This document shows, in pieces, positions 21,076-29,911 of a stretch of DNA of 34,876 nucleotides. Each line of letters opens with the position of its first letter. Positions within the stretch are counted from its first letter, which is position 1. The stretch is from Deltaproteobacteria bacterium (lineage in GTDB: Bacteria; Myxococcota; B64-G9), in the NCBI GenBank assembly GCA_030591445.1, contig JAUVBB010000011.1, positions 1 to 34,876 on the forward strand, given 5' to 3'. The notes below the pieces were generated by a model. It did not search any database, was not told the origin of the DNA, and saw only the letters and a program-made list of their open reading frames with translations. The position numbers and the translations under genes are program-made.

Positions 21076-22434
21076 ATGGGCTTGCGCGCGCAAGATTTCG
21101 AAGACACGATAGTGGCCCAGAGCACAGCCGAAGGACTGGCTGCGATTGGGGTGGTGCGCCTGAGCGGGCCGGCCGCAAAAAAAATCCTGATCAGAATCTT
21201 TCGGCAGCAATCGGCACAAGACGGTCTGCCTGCCCGCCAGCTGGTGCGTGGTTGGGTGGAGAATCGCCAGGGACAAGCGATCGACGATGTGTTGGCGGTC
21301 TTTTTCCCCGGGCCAGGGTCGTATACCGGCCAGGACTTGGCCGAAATACACTGCCATGGCGGTCCGACCGTGTTGGCCACTATTATAGATTTACTATTGG
21401 CCGAGGGTGCCCGACCGGCCCGGCCGGGTGAGTTTACCCGCCGGGCATTCGAATCAGGCAAGATGGATCTCAGTGCGGCCGAAGCCGTGGTCCAGCTCAT
21501 CCATGCCGGGTCCCAGGCACAGCTGGTGGGAGCCTGTCGATCCCTGAGCGGAGAGTTGACCCAGCGCTTGGATGCGGTCTTGGAGCGGCTCGAAACCCTG
21601 CAGGCCCATTTAGAAGCAAAGTTGGATTTTTCAGATGAGCAAGACAGTCAGCAGATCTCGTTAGATGCTTGCCATGGTTTACAGGCAGAGATTGCGGCCA
21701 TGATGACGGTGGTGCGCCGGGTTGACGTTTATCAGGACGAGGTTGTTTTTTGTGGGCGCCCCAATGTGGGAAAATCCAGCCTGATCAATCGACTGGCCGG
21801 ACGATCGGTATCGATTGTCTCCCCGGAACCAGGAACCACCCGCGATGCGGTCAGCGCCCAGGTTCAGCTGGCCGGCCAGCGAGTTAGCTTGGTGGACACG
21901 GCCGGGCATCGTCAGAATGAGAATCTGGGCCCCATCGATCGGCAGGCCGGCGAGGTGGCCCAGGCAAAAATGGAAGCGGCGGCGGTCAGGGTTTGGGTGA
22001 GTGAAGTAAAAGAGAATGTAGCATCGCCCCCTCCCGAGGCTGTGGCCGCCCACTTGTGGGTGGCCAACAAGGCAGACTTGTTAGCAGACAACAGATGCGA
22101 GGCCGTGCACAGAGAAGTTGAGGCAAAAGGGGGGCTCTTAGTCTCGGCCCTAAGCGGAGATGGGCTAGAGCGAATGGCCCAAGAGATAGCGAAGGCGCTT
22201 TGTGGGCAACTAGGACCGGTCGACGGAATTCCGATGAGTTGCCGACAGCAGGCGGCACTGGAAAAAATGGCCGCGGCTGGGCAGCGGGCCGAGAAAGCCC
22301 TGGGAGATGAGATGTACGAATTGGCGGCCGAAGACGTCAAGGACGCAATTGCCGCCGTTGGTGAGCTCAAGGGCCGAGAAATCGAAACGGATGTCCTCGA
22401 TCGAATATTTGGTGAATTCTGTATAGGAAAATGA
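21076..22434 (+). CDS. mnmE: tRNA uridine-5-carboxymethylaminomethyl(34) synthesis GTPase MnmE
   Basis: DTIVAQSTAEGLAAIGVVRLSGP, GRPNVGKSSLINRLAG, GTTRD, DTAG, NKADL and C-terminal FCIGK. Confidence 0.97.
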   Translation: MGLRAQDFEDTIVAQSTAEGLAAIGVVRLSGPAAKKILIRIFRQQSAQDGLPARQLVRGWVENRQGQAIDDVLAVFFPGPGSYTGQDLAEIHCHGGPTVLATIIDLLLAEGARPARPGEFTRRAFESGKMDLSAAEAVVQLIHAGSQAQLVGACRSLSGELTQRLDAVLERLETLQAHLEAKLDFSDEQDSQQISLDACHGLQAEIAAMMTVVRRVDVYQDEVVFCGRPNVGKSSLINRLAGRSVSIVSPEPGTTRDAVSAQVQLAGQRVSLVDTAGHRQNENLGPIDRQAGEVAQAKMEAAAVRVWVSEVKENVASPPPEAVAAHLWVANKADLLADNRCEAVHREVEAKGGLLVSALSGDGLERMAQEIAKALCGQLGPVDGIPMSCRQQAALEKMAAAGQRAEKALGDEMYELAAEDVKDAIAAVGELKGREIETDVLDRIFGEFCIGK

Positions 22435-22435
22435 G

Positions 22436-22451
22436 TGTTCCACGTGGAACA
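22436..22451. promoter_or_regulatory. parS: parS site 1 (ParB-binding palindrome)
   Basis: Perfect 16-bp palindrome TGTTCCACGTGGAACA; close to canonical TGTTNCACGTGAAACA; parAB about 3 kb downstream. Confidence 0.92.
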
Positions 22452-24296
22452 ATGAAAAAAGACTTCGACATCATTGTGGTAGGAGCAGGTCACGCGGGCT
22501 GTGAGGCGGCTTTGGCCGGGGCCCGCCTGGGTCTAGAGACATTGCTGGTAAGCCTGCGTATCGATCGGGTCGCGGCCATGTCCTGCAACCCGGCCATAGG
22601 CGGTCTGGGCAAAAGCCAGATTGTGCGCGAGATTGATGCCCTGGGTGGCGAGATGGGGCGGGCGGCCGACTTTGCCGCCATTCAGTTTCGCAGGCTCAAT
22701 GCCAGCCGTGGCCCGGCTGTTCGCGCCCGGCGGGTACAATGCGATGTAGATCTCTACCACCGCTATATGCTGTCGGTATTGCAGGACTGTCAGAATCTCA
22801 CCTTGTTGGAGTCGAGCGTTGAGAGCTTAGCCGGCTCGGCGCGCGGGCTTAGCGGCGTGGTCTTGGCCGGTGGGCAGCGCTTGCAAACCAGCGCCGTGGT
22901 GTTGACCACCGGGACCTTTCTGGCGGGAAAAATGCATGTGGGCTTAGAGTCTACTGCCGGCGGACGACTAGGAGAAGCACCAGCCCAGGGACTGAGCGAT
23001 AGTTTGCGGCAGTGGGGTTTTGCCGTCGGCCGTCTCAAAACGGGCACTCCGGCTCGCCTGGCCGCCGATACCGTTCAGATCGAGGGTTTGGAAGTGCACG
23101 AGCCCGATGCCCAGCGCTTGTGTTTTTCCCATGATCTGCCTGCTCCGGACCGGCAACAGGTCAACTGCTACCAGACCCGGACCAATGCCGATACCCATCG
23201 CATCATTCATTCGGCCCTTGATCGTTCGCCGCTCTTTGCCGGCGTTATCCAGGGGCAAGGGCCGCGCTATTGTCCCTCCATTGAGGACAAGGTGGTACGC
23301 TTTGCTGAACGCTCCGGGCATCAGCTTATGCTGGAGCCAACCAGTTTGGCGGGCGATGTCTATTATCCGAATGGGATATCGACCTCACTGCCCAAGGATG
23401 TTCAGCGCGAATTCATCCATTCCATCGCCGGTCTGGAACAAGCCCGCATCATTGATTATGGCTATGCCATCGAATACGACTTTGTATCACCGAATCAAAT
23501 TCGTGCCTGCACCGAGACCCGGCGCATGCCGGGATTGTTTCTGGCCGGCCAAATAAACGGGACCAGTGGCTATGAAGAGGCCGCCGGTCAGGGTTTGCTG
23601 GCCGGCATCAACGCCGCCGCCCGGGTCCAGGGGCGAGACCCCTTGATCCTGGGGCGCGAGCAGGCCTATATCGGGGTCATGATGGACGATTTGGTGACCC
23701 GGGGAGTGACCGAACCATATCGGATGTTTTCCTCCCGGGCGGAGTTTCGACTCTTGTTGCGCGAAGACAACGCCGCGGATCGTCTGGGGCGGGTGGCCGA
23801 GCAAGTGGGCCTGGTATCGGCAAAGTTTTTGGCGGTCCGAACCGCAAAGCAAGATGAAGTGGCGGAGATAAGGCAGCGTTTAGCTTCTCTGCGGGCACCG
23901 ATGGATAAGCGCGGACGGACCCCGACCCTGGAAAAGCTCTTGCGTCGGCCGCAGATCTCCATTGGGGACTTAGCCCCGGATTTGGGTAAAGACTTTGGCC
24001 GCGATGCCCTGGAGCAGGCAGAAGTGGCAGTTAAGTATGCGGGCTACATAGAACGGCAGAAAAAAGAGGCCCACAAGCTTGCCAAGCTAGAGAACCGGAA
24101 GATTCCAGCAGATCTCGACTATGAATTGCTTTCCGGCCTGTCCCGGGAATTGGCCGGTAAGCTAAGCAAAATTCGACCCCGCACTTTTGCCCAAGCGATG
24201 CGGGTGGAAGGCATGACCCCGGCCGCGGTGATGGTGCTATCGATTTGGCTCAAAAAACAAGCGAGTGTTCCACGTGGAACAAATGGGGTTAAGTGA
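22452..24296 (+). CDS. mnmG: tRNA uridine-5-carboxymethylaminomethyl(34) synthesis enzyme MnmG (alternative start at 22431, overlapping the mnmE stop)
   Basis: KKDFDIIVVGAGHAGCEAALAGARLGLETLLV, AMSCNPAIGGLGKSQIVREIDALGGEMG, NGTSGYEEAAGQGLLAGINAA. Confidence 0.97.
   Translation: MKKDFDIIVVGAGHAGCEAALAGARLGLETLLVSLRIDRVAAMSCNPAIGGLGKSQIVREIDALGGEMGRAADFAAIQFRRLNASRGPAVRARRVQCDVDLYHRYMLSVLQDCQNLTLLESSVESLAGSARGLSGVVLAGGQRLQTSAVVLTTGTFLAGKMHVGLESTAGGRLGEAPAQGLSDSLRQWGFAVGRLKTGTPARLAADTVQIEGLEVHEPDAQRLCFSHDLPAPDRQQVNCYQTRTNADTHRIIHSALDRSPLFAGVIQGQGPRYCPSIEDKVVRFAERSGHQLMLEPTSLAGDVYYPNGISTSLPKDVQREFIHSIAGLEQARIIDYGYAIEYDFVSPNQIRACTETRRMPGLFLAGQINGTSGYEEAAGQGLLAGINAAARVQGRDPLILGREQAYIGVMMDDLVTRGVTEPYRMFSSRAEFRLLLREDNAADRLGRVAEQVGLVSAKFLAVRTAKQDEVAEIRQRLASLRAPMDKRGRTPTLEKLLRRPQISIGDLAPDLGKDFGRDALEQAEVAVKYAGYIERQKKEAHKLAKLENRKIPADLDYELLSGLSRELAGKLSKIRPRTFAQAMRVEGMTPAAVMVLSIWLKKQASVPRGTNGVK
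24266..24281. promoter_or_regulatory. parS: parS site 2 (ParB-binding palindrome), inside the mnmG 3' end
   Basis: TGTTCCACGTGGAACA, identical to site 1; lies in codons for ...SVPRGTNGVK*. Confidence 0.92.
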
Positions 24297-24991
24297 GTAA
24301 AAAGGAAGAAATATTCAGCACTTATCTGCAAGATGGCGCTCGGGATTTGGATCTAAGCCTGTCCTCTGCTCAGCTCGATCGGCTCAAGATTCATTTTCGA
24401 GAGCTCGAACGCTGGGCAGACCGGACAAACTTGACCACGGTACGAGAGCCCCAGGCTATGGCCGAGCGGCTTTATCTGGATTCAGCTTTGCCGGGTAAAT
24501 ATCTGTCTGAGCAAAGCCGGGTTCATGATATTGGCTCGGGGGCGGGATTTCCGGGGCTGGTGCTAAAGGCGTTATGGCCGAGCTTGCGGGTATGTTTGAC
24601 CGAGGCCCGCCGTAAGAAGGTTTCCTTTCTCAAGCAAGCAGCTCGCCTCATGAGCCTCGGTGAGGGGCTCGAGATAAGATGGGAGCGGCTGACCGAGCAA
24701 GAGGCATTCGGTGGCGAGCAGTTTGACGAGGTCATGTCCCGGGCGGCATTTCCGCCAGCCGAGTGGTTGCGCTTGGGAGCCAAGCTGGTGGCGCCCGGTG
24801 GCCGGTTGTGGATTTTCTCCGGACCGCCGCACGGGGAAGGTGACCGAGACGAAATCGAAGACGCAAAGTGGTGGAGCAAGAACCTACCAAGCGGCTTCCA
24901 ACAAGAACAATGCATTCCCTATCTTTTGCCCTTTTCAAGAAAGCCACGGGTCTTGATAGCCCTGCGCCGAAGCAGGGCGCATAGCGAATAA
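24293..24991 (+). CDS. rsmG: 16S rRNA (guanine(527)-N7)-methyltransferase RsmG (GTG start)
   Basis: WADRTNLTTVREPQAMAERLYLDS, VHDIGSGAGFPGLVLKAL (SAM motif), LTEARRKKVSFLKQ. Confidence 0.95.
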   Translation: MSKKEEIFSTYLQDGARDLDLSLSSAQLDRLKIHFRELERWADRTNLTTVREPQAMAERLYLDSALPGKYLSEQSRVHDIGSGAGFPGLVLKALWPSLRVCLTEARRKKVSFLKQAARLMSLGEGLEIRWERLTEQEAFGGEQFDEVMSRAAFPPAEWLRLGAKLVAPGGRLWIFSGPPHGEGDRDEIEDAKWWSKNLPSGFQQEQCIPYLLPFSRKPRVLIALRRSRAHSE

Positions 24992-25035
24992 ATCATTTGG
25001 CAGCTTGGAAAGGCTGTGCTAGATTGTCTGGTCCT

Positions 25036-25803
25036 ATGGGTACGATTATCGCCATTGCCAATCAGAAAGGCGGAGTGGGCAAGACCACATCCGCTGTGAA
25101 CCTGGCCGCATCGCTGGCCGTGGCCGAGAAAAAAGTGTTGCTGGTCGACGGCGATCCGCAGGCCAATGCCACCACCGGCTTGGGTTTTTCGGTCCAGGAG
25201 CAGCGCAAGAATCTCTATCACATCATGTTGGGGGAGTGCCAGTTGCAGGAGGCAATCCTTGCCACCGAGCTTGAGCATCTGCAACTGATACCGGCCGATA
25301 ATAATCTTTTTGGCGCTGAAGTGGAATTGGTCGAGAGAGAGGGGCGGGAATCAATTTTGTTGCAGGTCCTGGCCGCGGAAAAAAACAACTACGACTTCAT
25401 TCTCATTGACTGTCCGCCCTCGCTGGGCCTGATGACGGTAAACGCGCTGACCGCGGCCGACCGGGTTATCGTGCCGATGCAGTGTGAGTACTATTCCTTA
25501 GAGGGATTGACCAGTCTCTTGAATACCATCGAGATGATCCGCGAAAATCTTAATCCACGCTTAGTCTTGGCCGGCATCTTGTTGACCATGTTCGATGGCC
25601 GCAACAGTCTGGCCCACCGGGTGATGGAGGAAGTTCGATCCTACTTTAACGGACAGGTTTTCGAGACCGTGATTCCGCGCAATGTTCGGCTCTCCGAGGC
25701 GCCTAGTTTTGGTAAACCAGCCTTGCTTTACGACGTGCGCTCCACCGGCAGCGAGAGCTACTTGGCCTTGGCCCAAGAACTGATCAATAGGTTATCTACT
25801 TGA
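25036..25803 (+). CDS. parA: ParA/Soj chromosome-partitioning ATPase
   Basis: MGTIIAIANQKGGVGKTTSAVNLAASLA (deviant Walker A), LLVDGDPQANATTGLG, ILIDCPPSLGLMTVNAL. Confidence 0.96.
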   Translation: MGTIIAIANQKGGVGKTTSAVNLAASLAVAEKKVLLVDGDPQANATTGLGFSVQEQRKNLYHIMLGECQLQEAILATELEHLQLIPADNNLFGAEVELVEREGRESILLQVLAAEKNNYDFILIDCPPSLGLMTVNALTAADRVIVPMQCEYYSLEGLTSLLNTIEMIRENLNPRLVLAGILLTMFDGRNSLAHRVMEEVRSYFNGQVFETVIPRNVRLSEAPSFGKPALLYDVRSTGSESYLALAQELINRLST

Positions 25804-25816
25804 TATTGTTGGTAAT

Positions 25817-26719
25817 ATGACAAAAAAAACAAAACGCAAAGCATTGGGCAGAGGATTGGAAGCCTTGATTCCTCGGGATCATGGCAATCGGCTCTCCCTG
25901 GCCGGACAAGAGCAGAGTGAGCAGCAAAAAACCGGTTTTCTTGAGTGCCCGCTGAACCGCTTGCACCCCAACGAGGGGCAACCGCGTCAGGGCTTCGATC
26001 CGGAGAAATTGCGGGAATTGACTGAGTCGGTCAAGGCGCACGGGGTTTTGCAGCCCATCTTGGTCCGGCAGTTGCCCGACGGCTACCAAATCGTAGCCGG
26101 GGAGAGGCGGTGGCGCGCCGCCAAAATGGCCGGGCTGGAGAAAGTGCCGGTGGTGGTCAAAGAGCTAAGCCCAAGCGAAGAGCTAGAAGCCTCGCTCATC
26201 GAAAACATCCAACGCGAAGATCTCAACCCCATTGAAGAGGCCGAGGCCTATCAGCAGCTCATTGACGAACATGGTTTGACCCAGGAAGCGGTCGCGCGCA
26301 AGGTAGGCAAGCAACGAAGTTCGGTGGCCAATCTGCTGCGTTTGCTACGCTTGCCCGCGGAGGTCAAGACCTTCTTGCTTACCGGTCAAATCGGCATGGG
26401 TCATGCCCGGGCCATCCTGGGGATGGTGGGCAGCCGTGCGCAGGCTTCACTGGCGCGGCGCGTGGTCGATCAACAGCTTAGTGTCCGCCAATGTGAGGCT
26501 TTGGTGCGGGCAGTACCTAGCGCCAAAAAGACCAAAGCCAGCGCCCGCGCGAGCGCAGCCGCGCATAGTCCGGATGAGCTGCGCTTGATTGAATCACTGC
26601 AGCGCCGGCTGGGGACTAAGATCGATTTGAAACCAGGAAAAAAGGGTGGCAAAATGGTGATTCACTATTTTACCTCCGGAGATCTGGATAGAATTATCCA
26701 GGTGATCGAAGGGAGTTGA
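25817..26719 (+). CDS. parB: ParB/Spo0J chromosome-partitioning protein
   Basis: KRKALGRGLEALIP, HGVLQPILVRQLPDGYQIVAGERRWRAAKMAGL, LIENIQREDLNPIEEAEAYQQL, HTH GLTQEAVARKVGKQRSSVANLLRLL. Confidence 0.97.
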   Translation: MTKKTKRKALGRGLEALIPRDHGNRLSLAGQEQSEQQKTGFLECPLNRLHPNEGQPRQGFDPEKLRELTESVKAHGVLQPILVRQLPDGYQIVAGERRWRAAKMAGLEKVPVVVKELSPSEELEASLIENIQREDLNPIEEAEAYQQLIDEHGLTQEAVARKVGKQRSSVANLLRLLRLPAEVKTFLLTGQIGMGHARAILGMVGSRAQASLARRVVDQQLSVRQCEALVRAVPSAKKTKASARASAAAHSPDELRLIESLQRRLGTKIDLKPGKKGGKMVIHYFTSGDLDRIIQVIEGS

Positions 26720-26725
26720 TGTCCC

Positions 26726-27238
26726 GTGGCCTTGTTCAAAAAAGAAGAAACGCATGCATCGTCCACAAGTCAAGAGCGAAGAGAGCAACAAAAAACCAAG
26801 CCGGTGACGAAAAAGGAGAAAGCCGTGAGCCTCAAGACGGATGATATTACGACCATCCTCGGCAAGGGGTCTGAGTTCGAAGGCAAACTTCAATTTGAAG
26901 GAACCTTGCGAATCGAGGGTATCTACGCGGGCGAAATTCGCTCGGATTCGGTGCTGGTGGTGGGCGAGGGTGCCAAGGTCAACGCCGAGATAGACATCGG
27001 GACCATCATCATCAACGGTGAGGTTCGCGGCAATGTACGGGCCAAGAGCGGGGTAGAGATTCGCCAGCCCGGCAAATTGGTAGGCAACATTCAATCTCCC
27101 TCTCTCATTATTGATAAAGGAGTGGTGTTTGAGGGCAATTGCGTGATGGAAAACTTAGATGCCCGCAAAAACCCGCCGCCGTTTCAATCTAAAGCAGATC
27201 CGAATAAAGAAAAAGAAACAAGCAAACCGACTAGCTAA
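26726..27238 (+). CDS. Bactofilin (GTG start)
   Basis: TTILGKGSEFEGKLQFEGTLRIEGIYAGEIRSDSVLVVGEGAKVNAEIDIGTIIINGEVRGNVRAKSGVEI beta-helix repeats; Pro/Lys-rich termini. Confidence 0.92.
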   Translation: MALFKKEETHASSTSQERREQQKTKPVTKKEKAVSLKTDDITTILGKGSEFEGKLQFEGTLRIEGIYAGEIRSDSVLVVGEGAKVNAEIDIGTIIINGEVRGNVRAKSGVEIRQPGKLVGNIQSPSLIIDKGVVFEGNCVMENLDARKNPPPFQSKADPNKEKETSKPTS

Positions 27239-27283
27239 TCTCTAGCTTTGACCAACTAGAATGCCTTACTCTCCCTGCAGGGA

Positions 27284-27553
27284 CTACAGAGTCTGCTTTT
27301 TATCCTGATAGCGTTGGCGCTGGTAGTGCATGGAGCACAAGCCCTTGGCCCGGGCCGGGCGATCACAGGATGGCTCAGAACACGAGGCCTGGTCGGCAGC
27401 GGGCGATAGGGTCTTTGCGCCCGGGGCCTGCGCGGGGCGTGGTAGCGAGAGACCCGTGCGCTTGAGTTCTTCTCCCAGTCGGCGAGCTACCTGGTCTTCT
27501 ATTTTATCGATGAGCAAACGGTAGATTCGTTTTTTTGCCTCTGCATCCATCAC
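27284..27553 (-). CDS. Small putative zinc-binding protein (CxxxxC-x10-CxxH-like motif)
   Basis: CSEPSCDRPARAKGLCSMHYQRQRYQ C-terminal Cys/His module after a variable linker. Confidence 0.65.
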   Translation of the reverse strand: MMDAEAKKRIYRLLIDKIEDQVARRLGEELKRTGLSLPRPAQAPGAKTLSPAADQASCSEPSCDRPARAKGLCSMHYQRQRYQDKKQTL

Positions 27554-27607
27554 CCAGCCTCCAGCATTTAATGATAAATTAAAGTTTCAATTGTTTCTTA
27601 TATAACC

Positions 27608-27636
27608 TTTACAGTCCATGTTGGCTACTATATATA
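27608..27636 (+). promoter_or_regulatory. Candidate sigma70-like promoter
   Basis: TTTACA (27608-27613), 17-bp spacer, TATATA (27631-27636), upstream of the 27692 ORF. Confidence 0.5.
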
Positions 27637-27691
27637 TATAAGCCAGAACTTGAAATAAAATTGTATACCCAAGCCCACCAGGAGACAAAAA

Positions 27692-28093
27692 ATGGCCGAT
27701 ATCACTGAAAAAACAGAAGCTCTGCCGGTTGCTACTCCGTCCAAAAAAGCGGTTCGATATAGCGATGAAAAAAGAAAATCCCTTTTGACCAAATATCATG
27801 AGTTGCGCAGTCAGGGAAAGAAAACAGACGAAGCGTCCAAGGCCATTGGGGTCTCTTATATTACTATTCGTTCCTGGGAAAAGGGCAAAACCAAGACCGG
27901 CAAGAAAGTCAAAGCCAAGAAAGGTAAATCCGTGCTCGCGGCCAAGAAGACCCCCAAGAAAATTACTGGCCGGCGTGGACCCAAGGCCGCGCAGACGAGT
28001 GCTGGTCATTTGACTCTGGTGACCCCGGCTGGCTTTCGCATCGAAGGCATCTCCTCCAACGAACTTATTCAAGTACTCAAAGCGCTGAAATAA
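27692..28093 (+). CDS. HTH-containing, lysine-rich basic protein, possibly related to IS66 TnpA-type or other transposase-derived DNA-binding domains
   Basis: HTH-like RYSDEKRKSLLTKYHELRSQGKKTDEASKAIGVSYITIRSWEKG, Lys-rich linker, C-terminal LTLVTPAGFRIEGISSNELIQVLKALK. Confidence 0.65.
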   Translation: MADITEKTEALPVATPSKKAVRYSDEKRKSLLTKYHELRSQGKKTDEASKAIGVSYITIRSWEKGKTKTGKKVKAKKGKSVLAAKKTPKKITGRRGPKAAQTSAGHLTLVTPAGFRIEGISSNELIQVLKALK

Positions 28094-28188
28094 AGGCCTT
28101 GCCCTCGCTGCTTTCTTCGACTTCGCAACGGTCTTCCTTCACGATCTTTATATGATCTATTCGCCATATATTTGTATAGGAGGCGCAG

Positions 28189-29907
28189 ATGAAGAACTAT
28201 CTTCTTTTTCTTATCGTTACCGGTTTGGTTTTGACCATGGCCGCTTGTGCCCATGAGCACGGGCAGATCAAGACCGCTGTCGTTGATTCCGAGGAAGGGG
28301 TCGAGTCCGCGGTCAAGCTCGAAGACCTGCAGGCCAAGATCGCCCGTTATGTACCCATTACCGTAGCCTTTGACGTCACCCGCTTCGACGAACGGGGCCT
28401 CCAGGCGCTAGATCGCCTGCTGCGTGCCTCACGCATCATGGACGAATTGTTTTGGGAGCAGGCCACCGCCCAGGGCAAGGATTTACGCCAAAACTTGTCT
28501 CAAGCGAAGGGGGAAGAAAGCCGCTTACTGGCTCGTTATTTGGCCATTAACTATGGCCCTTACGATCGCCTCGACGGCATGGCGCCCTTTATCCAGGTGC
28601 CGACGCGACCCGCGGGCGCAACCTTTTATCCCGAAAACATGAGCAAGGACGAGTTTCAGGCCTGGATCACCGCCCACCCCGAGCAAAAGAAATCTTTTCA
28701 GAGTTGGTTCACCGTCATCCGCAGGCAAGAAGACAAGCTCTTGGCGGTGCCATATTCCGAGCATTACCAGGCCCAGCTTCAGCAGGCGGCCAAGTTACTT
28801 AAAGAGGCAGCCGAGTTGGTTGATAATGAAAGCCTGGCCACCTTTCTGCGTAGCCGGGCCGACGCTTTCTTGTCCAATCAATACACCCAAAGCGACATGG
28901 ACTGGATGGATGTCCAGAACTCCGATCTGGAAGTAACCATCGGACCCTACGAAGTGTATGAAGATCACCTGTTCAATTACAAGGCGGCCTTTGAGAGTTT
29001 CATCACCATGCGTGATGCTGAAGAAAGCAAGAAACTATCAGTGGTGGCCAAGTATCTGACCGAGATGGAGCAAAACCTACCGATCGCAGAAGAACACAAG
29101 AATTTCGATCGCGGTGCCTTGTCGCCGGTGGTAGTGGCCGACCTGATCTACTCGGCCGGTGATACCCGGGCCGGGGTACAAACCCTGGCTTTCAACTTAC
29201 CCAACGACGAGACGGTGCGCGAAAGCAAGGGATCGAAGAAGGTCATGTTGAAAAACATCAGCCACGCAAAATTCGATCACATCCTGACGCCCATTGCCAA
29301 GAAGGTATTACTCGCTTCCCAGCAGAATCTGGTTAGTTTCGATGCCTACTTCAACCACACTCTGATGCACGAGGTCTCCCACGGATTAGGTCCGGGTCGC
29401 ATCATGCATCAAGGCGAGAAAGTAGTGGTTAGCTTGGTTCTTAAGGATTTGTATTCCAGCCTGGAAGAAGCCAAGGCCGATACCCTGGGGGTTTACAATA
29501 CCTTGTTCATGATTGGCAAAAAACAGTTGCCCGCGGCTATGCGGGAACAGTCTTTCGTTACTTTCTTGGCGGGTAGCTTCCGTTCAGTTCGCTTCGGAAT
29601 TCATGAGGCCCACGGCAAAGCCAATCTGATCATATTCAACTACTTGGTCGACAAGGGCGCTTATCTGTATCATGCCGAAAAGAATTGCTTTGAGGTCGTG
29701 TTGGCCAAAGCCGAAAGCGCCTTTACCGATTTGGCCCGGGATCTGCTTATGCTCCAGGCCCTAGGTGATTATGCCAATGCCCAAGCCTTTGTCGACAAAT
29801 ATGCCCAGATGTCTAGCGAGATGAAAAGCGTGATCGATTCCTTGGGCGATATCCCGGTCGATATTACGCCCCAGTTCGAAGTCGAAAAACTGGGCGCCAA
29901 GACCTAG
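28189..29907 (+). CDS. Lipoprotein, zinc-dependent peptidase resembling M49/DPP III (HEVSH-GxGP)
   Basis: Lipobox-like VLTMAACAHE; HTLMHEVSHGLGPGRI metal motif; SSLEEAKADTLGVYN supplies a second Glu ligand region; RBS aggagg before the ATG. Confidence 0.75.
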   Translation: MKNYLLFLIVTGLVLTMAACAHEHGQIKTAVVDSEEGVESAVKLEDLQAKIARYVPITVAFDVTRFDERGLQALDRLLRASRIMDELFWEQATAQGKDLRQNLSQAKGEESRLLARYLAINYGPYDRLDGMAPFIQVPTRPAGATFYPENMSKDEFQAWITAHPEQKKSFQSWFTVIRRQEDKLLAVPYSEHYQAQLQQAAKLLKEAAELVDNESLATFLRSRADAFLSNQYTQSDMDWMDVQNSDLEVTIGPYEVYEDHLFNYKAAFESFITMRDAEESKKLSVVAKYLTEMEQNLPIAEEHKNFDRGALSPVVVADLIYSAGDTRAGVQTLAFNLPNDETVRESKGSKKVMLKNISHAKFDHILTPIAKKVLLASQQNLVSFDAYFNHTLMHEVSHGLGPGRIMHQGEKVVVSLVLKDLYSSLEEAKADTLGVYNTLFMIGKKQLPAAMREQSFVTFLAGSFRSVRFGIHEAHGKANLIIFNYLVDKGAYLYHAEKNCFEVVLAKAESAFTDLARDLLMLQALGDYANAQAFVDKYAQMSSEMKSVIDSLGDIPVDITPQFEVEKLGAKT

Positions 29908-29911
29908 CTTA

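Noticed and set aside
22431-24296. Considered whether the twin parS copies are terminal repeats of a mobile element carrying mnmG
   Set aside because: The mnmE-mnmG-rsmG-parAB order is ancestral and the 16-mer is a known ParB-binding palindrome; no transposase or target duplication is seen.
27630-27641. TATATATATA microsatellite-like run
   Set aside because: Best explained as the -10 region of a promoter; too short to be a repeat of interest.
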